Below the pieces are notes generated by a model, which saw nothing but the letters and a program-made list of their open reading frames with translations, did no database searches and was not told where the DNA came from. Positions 45,654-58,200 of a stretch of 64,000 bases of DNA are shown here, piece after piece. A program made the position numbers and the translations under genes. Within the stretch, counting starts at the first letter, position 1. Each line of letters opens with the position of its first letter. Source of the stretch: Struthio camelus (Eukaryota > Chordata > Aves > Struthioniformes > Struthionidae); contig NC_090945.1 in assembly GCF_040807025.1 (NCBI RefSeq), positions 76,643,088 through 76,707,087 on the forward strand, given 5' to 3'.

Positions 45654-47559
45654 AGCGGGACAGCCAGTCAGGGCCAGAGGAGAGGCTGCTAAACTCCGAA
45701 GTAGCTCGATTGTTTCAGGAAAAGGTCGGATGCGGGAGAACCTGCCGAGTGGTTTGCAGCGCGTTCAAATACATGAAAACATTCAAGCGTCGCAGGGGAG
45801 AGCGAGCGCGCCGAAGGAAGCGGGGGGGATTTTCACCTCCGCCGAGGCCCCGTTTGCGCTGCAACTTGCGGCAACTTAACTTAAGCAAAATCTGTTTTTA
45901 ATTCCATTTGTTGAAGCCAAGGCAAACGCACGTGGAGACCCTTAAACACGACCAAGCCCAGAAGAAAATCGACTCAATTCGGACTTCGGGTCGAAGCGTA
46001 TGGAAGAGCATCCACAAACGGTTCGACACCAGCGTAACTGGACGGATTTGGGAGCGTAACTTCAGCTAAACAGACGCGGCTTAACGCAGGCGTGACCTAG
46101 CAGCCGCTGGATGCTGGCGCGCGGGAGAGCAGGGACCGTCGGGCGCCAAAGCCCTGATACAGGAGCCCCAGGAGCGAGCGCACCTAAACACGTAAGGAGG
46201 AGTAAGAGCAGCCACCGGCAGCGCTGTCAGCTGCGAGCCGTAAACCCATCCGGTTTTCTTTTTTTTTTTTTTTTAAAAAGCCAACAATTCGGAGTACATA
46301 AGCAGCGTTCTGAGGGGACCCGGCTCAGCTCACGAAAGCTTTGGGAACCGTCGCTTTCGCCTGATGTTTTTGAAGCGAGGGTCACGGATTGCGGTTATTC
46401 AGGTTTAACAGGACTTGCAAACGCCGGCTGGAGCTAGAGGCAAAATTCCCCAGACACCGGGGGCTGATGCGGCTCCGGGCTTCCCGCGCGGCTCGCTGGC
46501 GAATCGTCCCAACCACCAGCAGTACGCCCGTGGCGGCCCAGGACACGAGCACAGACAAAGGCATTTCACCAGTTTCACGTACCCAGGCGAGGGCAACGCG
46601 CTGGTGGCTGGTGCCTGCCACGCACGAGGTGGCAGCTGGGCCTCCCTTGCTTTTGCAGCCCGGTTCCCAGCAGGAACGAGCCGCTTGGCAGTTCAGAGCG
46701 GGCTAAACGGAAGGAACAGGAAAGGTTTAAATGCAAGGAACTTGAATTAACGCTGCGGTGAAGATTTACCGGTGGGGACCTGAGACAGCAAGGCCCGCTG
46801 CAGGCGGTCCCAGCGGGCGGCTCTCGGGCTGGCGCGGAGCCCAAAGGGGGTGCCCTCGTCCGCTTCTCGGGGCTTAGCCCCTACATCACTATGTCCTGCC
46901 GGTAGATTTTCCCCCTTACTCGCGTCAAAGCTCTTAACCCAACCTAACCTTCCCAGAGCTGCAGCCCCAAAGGGGTGCAAACGTGGGCAAGGCTCCTCCA
47001 GGACTTGCGGCACCGACAGCAAGCGGGTAACAGCTATAGACCCAATTAGTCAGAGCTCAGATTGGGCCGTGGGGACATTTGCCTCTTCCCCTCCCTCCCT
47101 TGGTCCTTCTTGTCCTTCCTGCTTGACTGTCCCGGTGCCTTTCGTCAGGCACAGCACCGCTTGCAGGATGCCTGAGCGCCGATGAGGGCTGAACAGCAAC
47201 GCCAGCAGCCGAGCCAGCCGTGACACACGCGTGCCTGTACGACACCTCAAGGGTGTCAGTCACCAGATGAAGTAAAAGCCCGGAACAGACTTCACCATTT
47301 GCAAAATCTGGAGCAAAACAGAAAAGGATCTTCTAGGGGGAAAGGGGAAGCTGCCGCCTGCCTCCCTCGCAGTCAGCAAGCCCAAGCTTTTTGGGTCTGC
47401 TTCAGCACATTAACGCTTAGCTTTCTTGCACCAGTGATACTGCCTTTACTGACATTCTCACCCTAAATTTCATCCATTTACCTTCTCCTAACTGGGATTT
47501 TCTTTCAGTACTTCTAGCTGCAGGCTGGCTTATGCGCTGTCTCCAGGTTAGCAGGAGCT

Positions 47560-47770
47560 CAGCTTCCAGCTCCCCGCAAAGGGAGCCGTCGCGCTGGCGC
47601 TCCTCTCCCGGCCCGCGCCTCGCACCTGCGAGAAAAACAGCATTGGCGGTGGCACGTTTTACCTCTCTCCTCCCCAGTAAACCCCGGCTGCCGCCGCGCT
47701 CGCGTCGCGGCCCCCCGGGGAGCCGTGCCTCCGCTCTGCGGGACGTCCTGCCCCAGCTTGCTGCCTCCTA
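47560..47770. promoter_or_regulatory. Small CpG-rich patch
   Basis: Dense CpG stretch of about 200 bases, separated from the main CpG-rich block by about 700 bases. No promoter elements of note were identified; it may be an outlying part of the MSANTD1 island. Confidence 0.35.
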
Positions 47771-48300
47771 ACGCTTCGCGGTTATCATCGCACTCGGAGC
47801 TTCGCCTGCTGTCTCGGGGTTTCGTAGGCACTGGGGAATTTTCTTCGCTCAGCATATCTTCGCGGGTTTATCAAGGGTTATTTCTAGGTTTTCCATTAAT
47901 GGCTTTTCTAGTAATGCCTCCGAATTTACTTTTTCCCCCTAATTCACGTTCTGGTCTCTCACAACTGACTTAATGCCCCCCCAAACTGCAATATTGTCCC
48001 TTTAATCTTAGATCACTCACCAGGCCTTTTTCTTCGGGGGGGGGGGGAAGTAGTATGAGGAGGGGATGTCTCTTCTTTGTCGAAGCCTTTGGCCTCTGCT
48101 CAAGAAGGCTTTCACAAGACAGACCTGGAGGTCTTGCACAAACCCCCTTCCTGATGCCACCGTTGCCTCTCTGTGGTACCAGGGGCAGTGGCTGGTATCT
48201 CCCATTTCCTTCTGCTCCTCCCTACCAAGGAAGCAATACAGAGGGAAGTCAAGTACAACTATCACAGCCCATGGGAGCCGACTGTCTTAGGCCGAGAGGA

Positions 48301-48538
48301 ACTCTGAACCACAGGAAGGTCCATCTGAACATGAGGAAAAACTTCTTGACAGTGAGGGTGACTGAGCACTGGACCGGGTTGCCCAGAGAGGTTGTGGAGT
48401 CTCCTTCCTTGGAGATATTAAAACCCACCTGGACACGATCCTGGGAAACGTGCTCTAGAGGACCCTGCTTGAGCAGGGGGGCTGGACTAGATGATCTCCA
48501 GAGGTCCCTTCCAACCTCAGCCATTCTGCGATTCTGTG
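48301..48538 (+). repeat. CR1 LINE, 3'-end fragment
   Basis: Plus-strand fragment of about 240 bases starting in the ORF2 tail ([21 protein letters not shown]-like, then [13 protein letters not shown]) and finishing with the 3' UTR phrase ccagaggtcccttccaacct and the terminal octamer at 48523-48538. 5'-truncated. Confidence 0.93.
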
Positions 48539-49264
48539 AACTAGTGAATCCATAGTTTTCCCTGTTCCATGAGTTATTTGGATTTGTTTTGTCTGAGCAT
48601 ATATTATCGAAACAGTTTGTCCATGGTTTAATACAGGTAGGTTTCTGCTTAAGAACGCTTGCGTTATTCCTGTGCTTCCTGTATGGCTTGAAACCTCGGC
48701 GCGCTCGCTTCTCCGCGACCTCCTGCACCCCATTCGCTTATTCCCCGCTGTCCCACAATCATGCCGTCGTTCACTCTGCGTTGGGCCTGGCCAGCTGCGA
48801 GCTTATGCTCCTCTCACCCCATGCTGGGGAAGTCTCTGTAGCCTCACGTGCTCACCACTGCATCGCTGCCCATTTCCTTTTGCTTAAGTACCACATTCAG
48901 GCCTGGGCTGCACTTCATTTCTTTTGCCGCTTTGCAACCAGTCATTGCTACACACCTGCTAAATCTCATTACTCTGAGTCACTGCTTGTGCCTCAGTGCA
49001 GTGCTTTCCGTGTCCCCGAATTTTTCTTGTCTGCTAGCTTTGATATGATTACTTGTACTCCCGTTATGCAGAACACTAAGCCTCTCATTGCATTTTATCA
49101 CCTCAGCTTTGCGTTTTGCTTTTGCACAAACGTAGGTGCTCTTCCCAAGCTATTTTTCATTAAGTCCCAGAGCCAGCTGATAAATTTTCTGTACTGTGCA
49201 TGCTCCCTTTCCAAAAGCTTTACATACGTCTGCAGGCTTTGGAAGATGGACAGGAGCATCTATG

Positions 49265-49312
49265 CGTTATACCCTAATGCTATAGACGTTATAGCCTAAC
49301 GTTATACCCTAA
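49265..49312. repeat. Short degenerate repeat of cgttataccctaa
   Basis: Three copies of cgttata(c/g)ccta begin at 49265, 49287 and 49300; the last runs into ccctaaccct, which superficially resembles telomeric repeat. Confidence 0.7.
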
Positions 49313-52099
49313 CCCTGCTATACCTGCGTGCCCAGGCCCTACCAAAATAGCAAAGAGCTGCATGAGTCCAAGCAGGGCTAAAGCACCCTGCCTCATACCA
49401 GGTCACCTCACCTGGGCTTGATGCTGCAGCACTGGTAGCACTTGTAGCGCTCATCAAAGCTAACATCCGCCTGGGTTACAGCAGTTAAAAAAATAATAAT
49501 AATAAAGTCCCAATCTCTCAGGAAGTATCACATAGGCTCAGGATCCAACAAGTTCACATATCCTTTAGCATTTTCACTCAAGCTCTTTTTATTCCTAACT
49601 ATCAGTGAAGTAAGTCATCTTTGAAGATTTGCATGTGTCAGCCATCTCACACAGTTTAGCCATGTGCTGACCTGTTATTTTTCCCAATTCTTGGTGGCAC
49701 TTGTCAACACTTTTCCTATCAAACCTTGTCAAAAGGGTTTCTTCATTTCTCTTCATTTTTCTAAAACAGGGTTTTACCTTAGGTTTGCAAATCCATTCCT
49801 GGTCCTGCCCTCCTATCTGAGTCCTGCTAAAGAACATGCCTTGCTCAGTACCCTTAAAAACATACCTACTCTTACTTTCCTTTTCCTTTTAATTTATGTC
49901 TGTGGCTGTTCTGTAGCTTTCTTCTTGTGCACCGAATAAAGCCCAATTTCTCCGCTCTCTTCTCTTCATGCAGACCCAGCCAAGGCAGAGAAGCAAAGAG
50001 CCCTTGCCGTTCTCTCAGCTTGCAAATTATTCTTAATTTCTGACTGCCTCTGCCTGCCACTGACACTGGATGCAAGCACAAACCGGAATCTGCTGCAAAA
50101 GTTTTATTCCTAAATAGACTAAATAAAACTAAATCTTCAGTTTTATTCCTTAGACTGAATATGCTGCTTTCCTGAACCACGTCCTGAAATGAGAGTTCTC
50201 ACTTTCCGCTATATAATCCTGCTGCAGCATTCCCGGTCCGAACATGATCATAACAGTTTCTACCTTTTACCTGCAGGACATCATGAACGGCAACACAAAG
50301 CGATGCATGTATTCAGGCATTCCTCAGAATGAAAGGCTCTTTAGGCGTTTAATAACGAAATGCCCATTTCACATTTAGGCCCAGACCAAAGAACAGATAA
50401 CAGCAACTGATAACAACTCAGATATTGCTGCTTCAGCCCCTTAAGACTGCGATTGCTTTTTTTCCCCTGCTATTCTAAATATAAATCTAAATTTTAAATA
50501 AAAAATTTCATAGAGGGATGTAATATTCGGAAAGCTTTCATGTCCCATCTGAAAGGCCTCCTTGAAACAGATTAAAAAAAAGAAAACAGCAAGGAAGACG
50601 TTAGGATGGTACCTCGCTCTTTCATCAGTATATATAGTATATAACGCACACCAGGGGCCAGAGGAACCGCTGCTCAAGGTTAAAGCAAGGTCCTTATGAA
50701 AGGGACAATTACTCTCTACCGACAGATAAGCAGAAGAAGGTCAAAGCTAAACGTTGCGAGAGGAAAGGCAGAAGTGCTCAAAATTAAGTGAAAAAGCTAC
50801 AAAAGCCTTTACATCAAGAAGGGAGCGTTTTGGCACCTGGCTGTGAATTCAGATTTATCTGCTAGCAATAGTTCCCCAAAAGCCTCTCCCCCCCCACGCC
50901 TGAAAGGCCGGCGCCGGCGTGAGCTCAGGCGAGCACGACTTCGCCTCCGACGAGCAGTCTGCGCGGCCGCAGTGCCTGTACCGTGGGGGCTATGTTTGGA
51001 CTATCCTGGGGTGCCCATTTTCCTTTCAAGTTACATCAAAAAAGTCCGTCTTCAGGGTCCTTGCTAGGTACTAATAACGTAACAGAAGCAGGTTTTTGAA
51101 AGGTAATAAGAACCGAAGCTCAGGTCCAGTCCAGTGCCACATCTGGAGGAGAGAGGATTACTCTGCAAAATTATTCTGCCAGCACTATTCAGAGCTGAAA
51201 TGAAAATGTGTTTCAAGGCTCCTGATAATATGCTTTCTATTTTCTTAGTTTGATATATGCTGATTTGCATTTCAGTTGGTCTCTGGAGTCTTTCTACAGA
51301 CCCGAAATTCTTGCATGACAGCCAAAGCAGGAGGAAAAAAGGCAAGTTGTTATGTACGTGTCTCACATCGCATTGCCTAGGACTACTAGTTCAGCACGAA
51401 AGCAAATGCTTAACAGGGCTTCTGGAACCCTGAAAACCTTTGCTTTTAGGACAGACAATAAAATTTTCAACCTAGGCATGAATCTTGATGCAGCCATAAA
51501 AATGTCATACATGTTCCTTTATGCGTCCAAGTTCCAGAAAAAGCCTTACGCCACAACATGCTCCTGAAAAACCATTCTTTAAATTCCTCTTCAGTAATGG
51601 TGTAGTCTCATGTTGTTCTTTGTCCACAGTAAAGAGTTTACACATCTGGATATGCCAGCAAATATTCCCTCCTAGAGACAAGCCTCCCTCTCAGGTTTAG
51701 CATTTACATCTGTTTCTTAAAAGAAGAAGCTAGATCAGCAAAATAATATTTGACATCTACAGAGAAATCTTTTTAGTAGGCACAGCCATGTGTTGATTAG
51801 ATGTGTGATTTTCCCACCCTCTCGTCTAGCTGACAAAGCTGAACTGGCCAAACTTAAGTCCAGCTCCTTGTATTGGAGCGATGCATATGGATAACATTTA
51901 GCTCCAAGGGGCCTGGCGCTTTTCGACACTACTGCGCTATGACTGCTGGTACCTCTGACCAAGAGACACTCGCTACAGAAGTGAAAATACACAAGCTAAA
52001 AAAACAAAACACCAAGGAAATGAGATTATTTCACTTCTGAAATAAAAAAGGAATGGAGAATTGGAAAGGTCTTCCTGTATATCCAAATATTCACTCTCA

Positions 52100-52500
52100 G
52101 TCAAAAGCACATAGCAGCCAGATGTCTTGTGTCAGAGCAGAAGTCTATCCAGTCCAGTGTCCTTTCTCTAAGAAGCTGCAAGCTGTCACCTGGAAATGTA
52201 TAAAAGAAGAGGACATAGTGTAGAGGAGAATTTCCTGAAGCGTTCTCTCAGCCTTCAGCTGTCAGCTCAGCGCCTTCCCAAGACAGATGTGCTTCTTGTG
52301 TATTCAGTAATCCTCAGTACTAGTATCCTGTGAACTCGTCTAGTCTCCTTTTGAAGCTATCTATCTAGACCCTTAGCAAATATCCATAATTTCGGCAAGG
52401 AGTTCTGCAGCTTAACTGCTTGCTGAAAGAAAAACCTCCTCTTTTTGCTCGCTTTCAGCATGGTTCCCTCTAACTTCATATGATACTCCCTTCAGATTCA
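52100..52500 (+). repeat. Old amniote interspersed repeat (family not certain)
   Basis: The phrases cagtccagtgtccttt, cttttgaagctatctatctagaccc and aaggagttctgcagcttaactgcttgctgaaagaaaaacctcct run in the order known from an ancient repeat abundant in turtles and crocodilians and present as relics in birds (a CR1/L3-like element, by my recollection). Divergence is high. It directly precedes the CR1 copy at about 52.55 kb. Confidence 0.5.
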
Positions 52501-52552
52501 CAAACGTGGATTTAGGTGTTCAGTTCCAGCCATCCTGTCCAAGGGTGCAGAG

Positions 52553-53850
52553 AAAAGGTTAGGAAAGCCAAAGCCCACCTGGGGCTGAATCTGGCAAAGG
52601 ACTGAGGGGCTTCTACAAGTACATCAGCAGTGAAAGAAAGATAAGGGAAAACGTGCGCCTGCTGCTGAACGGGGCAGGGGACCTGGTGACAAAGGATATG
52701 GAAATAGCTGAGATACTTAATGTCTTCTTTGCTTCAGTTATTACTGGCAAGATTTGCTTTCAGGAGTCCCACCTGCCTGAGAACCATGAGGAGGTCTGGA
52801 GCAATGAAGACTTACACTCAAAGAACGTCAGGTTAGGAAACATTTAAATAAACTGGACACACGCAGGTCTACGGGCCCTGACAGGATGCACCCGCGAGTG
52901 CTGAGGGAGCTGGCCGAGGTCATTGCGAGGCCACTCTCCATTATCTTTGAAAGGCTGTGGTGGCTCAGGGAGGTTCCTGAGGCCTGAAAGAAAGCAAATG
53001 TCCCTCCTATTGTCAAGGAGGGCAAGCGGAAGAATTTGGAGGACTACAGGCCAGTCAGCCTCACCTTGATCCCTGGGAAGGTGATGGAGCAAATAATTCT
53101 GGAAATCATTTCCAAACATATCAAGAACAAGAAGGTGACAGGGAGTAGTCAGCATGGATTGACGAAGGGGAAATTATGCCTCAGCAACCTGACAGTCTTT
53201 GATGAAATGATTAGTTCAGCAGATGAAGGGGGCACAGTGGATCTTGTTTGTCTTGACTTCAGCAAGGCTTTCAACTCTGTTTCCCATAACAGCCTGATTG
53301 GCAACTTGATGAAGTATGGGCTGGATAAACGGACAGTTAGGTGGACTGGAAACTGGCCGAACTGCCAGGCTTAAAGGGCTTTGATCAGTGGCATGAAGTC
53401 CGGCTGGATCCCAATTGCTGGTGGAGTACCCTAGGGGATAATACTGGAGCCAGTACTGTCTAGCATCTTCCTTAATGACCTAAATCATGAGTCAGAGTGC
53501 ACCCTCAGCAAGTTCATAGATGATACAAAATTAGGAGGAGTGGCTGATACATCGGATGGCTTTGCCTTTCAGAAGGACCTTGACAGACTGGAGAAATGGC
53601 CCAGCAGGAACTCCATTAAGTTCTACAAAGGCAAGTGCAGAGCCCTGCACCTGGGGAGAAATAACCGCATGCACCAGTACAGGCTGGGGGCTGACTGGCT
53701 GGAAAGCAGCTCTGCAGAAAAAAGCCTGGGGATCCTGGTGGAGGAGCTGAACATGAGCCAGCCACCTGCTCCAGCTGACCTGCTCTGAGCAGAGGGGCTG
53801 GATAACTAGGCAATCCCCAGAGGTCCCTTCCCACCTCAGTGACTCTGATC
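52553..53850 (+). mobile_element. CR1 LINE, reverse-transcriptase region with internal deletion
   Basis: Plus-strand copy that starts upstream of the RT core (GFYKYISS-like at about 52609, then VRLLLNGAGDLVTKD), continues through DYRPVSLTLIPGK, GSSQHGLTKGK and LDFSKAFNSVSH, reaches a FIDDTKLGG active-site region near 53515 and stops matching after LNMSQ near 53765. There it jumps directly to the 3' UTR (gagcagaggggctgga, then aggtcccttcccacctcag). Several in-frame stops (for example near 52986 and 53373) and frameshifts make it inactive. The terminal octamers are decayed. Confidence 0.88.
53036..53374 (+). pseudogene. CR1 ORF2 remnant (reverse transcriptase, N-terminal half)
   Basis: A 112-codon open segment inside the CR1 copy with the RT motifs DYRPVSL and LDFSKAFNSVS, the second holding the first catalytic Asp. 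It ends at a stop before the PQG and active-site motifs, which continue in the same element in broken frames. Inactive. Confidence 0.8.
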
Positions 53851-53868
53851 CATTTCCAAACACAGCAA

Positions 53869-53887
53869 TTTGTGTGTGTGTGTGTGT
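53869..53887. repeat. (TG)n tract
   Basis: About nine TG units immediately downstream of the CR1 3' end. Confidence 0.85.
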
Positions 53888-55178
53888 CTATCCTCACCAT
53901 TAGCTCTAAACTCCCCCACCCTCTCCCAATCTCTCATCTTTGCTTTACACTTCCAAGTCTCTTCAGATACCTGAAAATCATCTTTTCAAGGTTTCCCTTG
54001 CCCTCCACTGTAGTTCAGGATTCGTCATGCCTGTTGCTGGATACCAGCCGAAGCCTGTGCTCTTCCTTGCCTATCAGGCAGGTGGTGTGTCAGATCTGCT
54101 GGAAGAGTCTGGACATGAACGGCGTTGCAGGAGCGCACCCTACGAAGGAAGGGCAAAGAGACAACACCACCTGCAGAAAACAATTCTCAGCCCTCATATG
54201 ACTATATTTACAAGGGGCCTGAGATAAAAGCTCAAGGATTGGATAAGACCAGATCATACCACAAAAGTAAGAAATCATCCCTTTCCTAAAGGGATCATAA
54301 GAACATTTTGAGCAGGAGCCATCTTCATCCTAACCTGACAGCATAGCTGCTAAGCACTGTCAGCCATTGAATATGTAGGAATAAGCTCTCATATACTACA
54401 TTTTTGCAATTGATCCCAAGCTGTTGTTTTTAAACCATGCATATCAAGAGGTCAGTGTACAAACCAGAAGCAGCCAGTCTCTCATAAATCTTAATGCTGC
54501 ATAAGCTGAACTTTGGTACATCACAATTTTATAACTTTAAAATGACTTCTTTTCAGAGCAGTAACTTTCTGGAATGTGATTCAGAAAGAAAATAATGCAA
54601 AAATAATACCTCTGAAAATTCAGAACATCAAATTGTCACTAGAGAAAACGCTGCAGCATGACTGGATGCAACTGTAACTAGAAAAAGCAGAAAAAAGTTT
54701 ACTTTTATGATTGTCTGGAAAACAAGCAAACAACAACAACAAAAAAACCCACTTGCTTTACTTAGCTAGCTGAAAGGCGCCAGTATAGAAAGAAGAAAGA
54801 TAGTTCTGGCTCACCCTGGAGTAGTAATTTAGAGGGAAACTGGTAGTTCAAAGAACAAAGTATTTATTCTTTTTACAATCCAGTCTAAGACAACACTTAA
54901 GTTAAAAGTCTCAAGTTATAAGGGTAAAAAAGACCACTTGGAAATAGTTTCAAGTTCCGTCACCATCCTACATTTTGCCATCACATCTTGTTAATTTAAA
55001 AATGTGTTTCCTTTCCTTGCTGCTCTGTAAATACTCTTGCAGCCAGAGAAAACTGAAGGCAAAAGCTGGAGGTAAACTGGAAAAACGCCTTCCAACCTTT
55101 AACAACAGGCAGGAAACATTTTCAGGCTCATTGTGGTGAATGGACACTGGCCATTGAAGATGAATAGGAAGATGAGAC

Positions 55179-55284
55179 ATATATATATGTGTGTGTGTGT
55201 ATACACACATATATACATATATATATACACACACATATATATACATATATATATAACACACACACACAGAAAGAGAGAGAGAAG
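55179..55284. repeat. (TA)n/(TG)n/(CA)n compound tract with GA tail
   Basis: Alternating purine-pyrimidine sequence of about 90 bases made of TATATG, TGTG, TACACA and TATATA blocks arranged as repeated palindromes, followed by a short AGAG tail. Confidence 0.95.
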
Positions 55285-58200
55285 TAGAACAGGGACTGAA
55301 TACACGCCTAATAATCAAGCTGCTGAAGCCAGCTATGCCTTAGGTCTTCCCACCATCCCTCTTGTCCCTGGGTTGTATCCTTTCTCAGCAGCCCTCAGCT
55401 TAGCTCTGCTCTACAGCGCCCTTGGAAGCACCATCAGGGCCTCTCATGTCCTTCGGGACACAACCACTGTTTGGCCTTAGGGGAGAAGATTCTGTCCTTG
55501 AGCTCCATGAACTGCCTCGACCACATTATCCACAGGGGCTGAGCGCAGTGCAAGTAACGATATCCACCACAGTGCAACAAATCATCCTCCTGCTACATTT
55601 CCAGTGGCCTTTTGGTCATCTAATTGCTTAGGGGGCAGTGGGGATTTTTTTTATTTATTTTTTAATATACATTGATGCTTTTCTCTAAGCATCCATAAGC
55701 GGTCAACAGCAGACAAGAGGGACCTTTGTCCTTACAAAGCACACATCAGGCTGCTGCGCAGAGCCTTGCCGTTGCCTCCTGCACCATGGCTTAGAACTTT
55801 AGACCAAAAAAGCGCAAGAAATCATGACCACTTTCTAGGTCTTGCTAACATGCCTACTCTTGGTCATTTTTCACTTGAATGAATGTCCATCTTTCATGAC
55901 AGGCTTTGAAAGCCTTTTAAAATTAACTCATTCAGGGGTAGATTCTTCAATAATGTCACTCAGCTTCTGAAATTATTACGTCTACCTGAGATTTTATAGC
56001 CAATAAAGCATGACTGACTGTATGTGGAATAATCAAATTTGTTCTTCTTCTCTGAGATTTGTTCATGTAATCAAGCTATACAGAACAATAAAATTAATCA
56101 CCGTTAATTTAGGATTGGCATTTTTGCATTATCCAGAATTAATGCAGGCAAACCGAGAACAAAAGCAGTGCATACAAAAGGGGAGCCAGACCTTGCTAAG
56201 AAGTTGATAATTAATAACCACTTTCATGATATTTAAGCCATCAGCAAAAATACAAAATAACCTTAAACACTATAAATCTCATGGCAGCAAATTGATTCCT
56301 CCTATTTCCACCGGTACATATGGTCAGTCTAGCAGTCTTTTCAGGTACAACACGATAGCCCAGCATGACTTCTCACAGCCTTCCAGCCTCACTGCTAAGT
56401 TTCATAATTAATTTTGAGGACACAGTATGCAATCTGGATTTTTATGTTATCTAAGAAACTTAGGTTTGCTTCATTCAGCCATCTGAGATGATTCAGCTCA
56501 AATCTGTTCAAGTTTACTGTGTTTTTCCCTTGAGGGGATACTCCAGACCCCTCACAGTAAGCCAGTGGTGGAATTGGAAAAGCAGTTTGTCAGCATAACG
56601 TAAGCCTCTGCTGCACCACTGATAAAGTAGCTTAGTCCCCGGTAATGTTTTCTGAAGCAGCAGGTTCCTTTCGCTTTTACCGTTAAGGCTGCCTGCAGGT
56701 TTCCCAGCTGCCAGATCACGTTTCTCACATTTCTAACGTTATCAGAGCACACTGGAATGGAAACAGGTATCTCCCCGGAGCTCACATTAAGCAACTCGGC
56801 AGTGTATAAATATGTGTCTTTAGTGAGAGTAGGTAAAACCCAGAAAACAGTAGAGACACAAATATGCAGATAGAAAGGTCACCTTTGAAAGCATTTGATT
56901 TTGGTACTGATGGAGATAAGCATCTGAACGATCTTATTAGATTACTATGTTAGGTATTAAAAAGTTGCAGATTTTTTCAGCTCCCTTCTAAAGCTTCTTC
57001 TTCAGAGCCCACCGTTCATTCATGAACTCCAGCTACTTTGGATCACTCAGTCTTTTCCTCTGTTATGTAGCCACGTACCAATCTAGTGATGACATAAAAA
57101 TTTCATTTCAAGCATTAGCCAGGTAAAATATTTAACCTAGGGGTCAACGCAGAGGAAACGTGTCGGGGGAAAGAAGGAATGAACCTGAGCCACATTATAA
57201 GGATCAGATGCTTTAAAAGAGCTTAAAAATACTTCCCATTTCTCCAGTGTCAGCTTTCATGTAAAACAAAAGTGTTAGTTTGAAACAGTTATGAAGGCAG
57301 AGAAAAATCTTCAGAGTATGAACAAAGTATAGTTAAAAAAAATATCTGCCCAAACTCGCCTGAAGTAACAGTTAAAAGACTCTGTTATTTTCATTGAGGG
57401 CAACTCAAAGATAGTGTTTGAAAAGTCAACATTAACAAGATGCATCAAGAACAGAAAAATTAAGTTAGCAAATTTACACTTGCATTTCTGCTGGACGACA
57501 AGACAAATTTACACTTCAATATTAGACCTGTTTAGCAGCAAGATAGTGCTGAAAGCACACCTTGTTCCCCCCTTCCTCAAGGGAAGGAAAGGGTAATAGA
57601 GATATTTAAGATTCTCATTTGGGAACATTATTTCAAGTTAGGGAAACACTGAAATTTCAGGGAAATTTTATGGTGCATGTAATTCAGGATGAGCTAGATT
57701 AGCAAAAACATACTATTTAAATGGTCTAACTCAACCCGGCTTACAGCTTTGCAAACTAGCATCTGTGGCACGGTCAAACCCAGCCCTCAGGGATGCGTTT
57801 TGTTTGGAGCCCAAATATTGCAGATTGGCTGAAAGAACGCCAAAATGTAAATAATGAGGCAAAACAATCAGGTTGCACTTGATCAAAATCTACCCCTGAC
57901 ATTTGCAATTTGAAAGATAGGAAAACAGCACCTGGGGTGAGGATTACTCTACTATATTTAGATGTAAATGCCATGGGAAAGAACGGAAACAAAATTGAGG
58001 CAGAATTACGGCCGCAATGGAAGAGCAGAAGGTTTGGCTAAAGAGATATAATTTTATATCTGTCTGCATATCATATAAACTTTTTTCATGTTTCTACTTC
58101 CCAACATTTTAACAAATTTAAAAGTTACAAATCTTCTCATCTCTTCAAACAGTCACGCAGAAGTTATAATTGCAGAAGCCATCAAAGCTTTTTGGCTTTT

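Larger units (their letters stand above)
44338..46900. promoter_or_regulatory. CpG-rich promoter region (patchy CpG island)
   Basis: CpG dinucleotides are dense in several blocks here (44340-45060, 45220-45560, 45780-45860, 46080-46690), in contrast with the AT-rich flanks on both sides. The block contains the proposed exon A, its TATA/CCAAT elements, and a second strong minus-strand donor at 44316. It is the best candidate for the main MSANTD1 promoter island. A G-run of about 12 bases lies at 44722-44733. Long open frames in this block on both strands look like GC-bias effects and are not called genes. Confidence 0.6.

Noticed and set aside
46019-46032. tRNA B-box-like ggttcgacacc
   Set aside because: No matching A box or cloverleaf arms could be placed upstream.
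46111-47263. Many overlapping GC-rich open frames on both strands
   Set aside because: They overlap each other in all frames, as expected where stop codons are rare in GC-rich DNA; none shows a domain or consistent splice sites.
48589-49299. A 236-codon plus-strand open frame
   Set aside because: The longest non-CR1 frame in the window, but its translation is rich in His, Cys, Ser and Leu without any recognisable domain, and I saw no promoter or splice context. It is possibly worth a search but not supported as a gene.
49300-49318. Interstitial telomeric repeat
   Set aside because: ccctaaccct covers less than two telomeric units and is part of a different local repeat.
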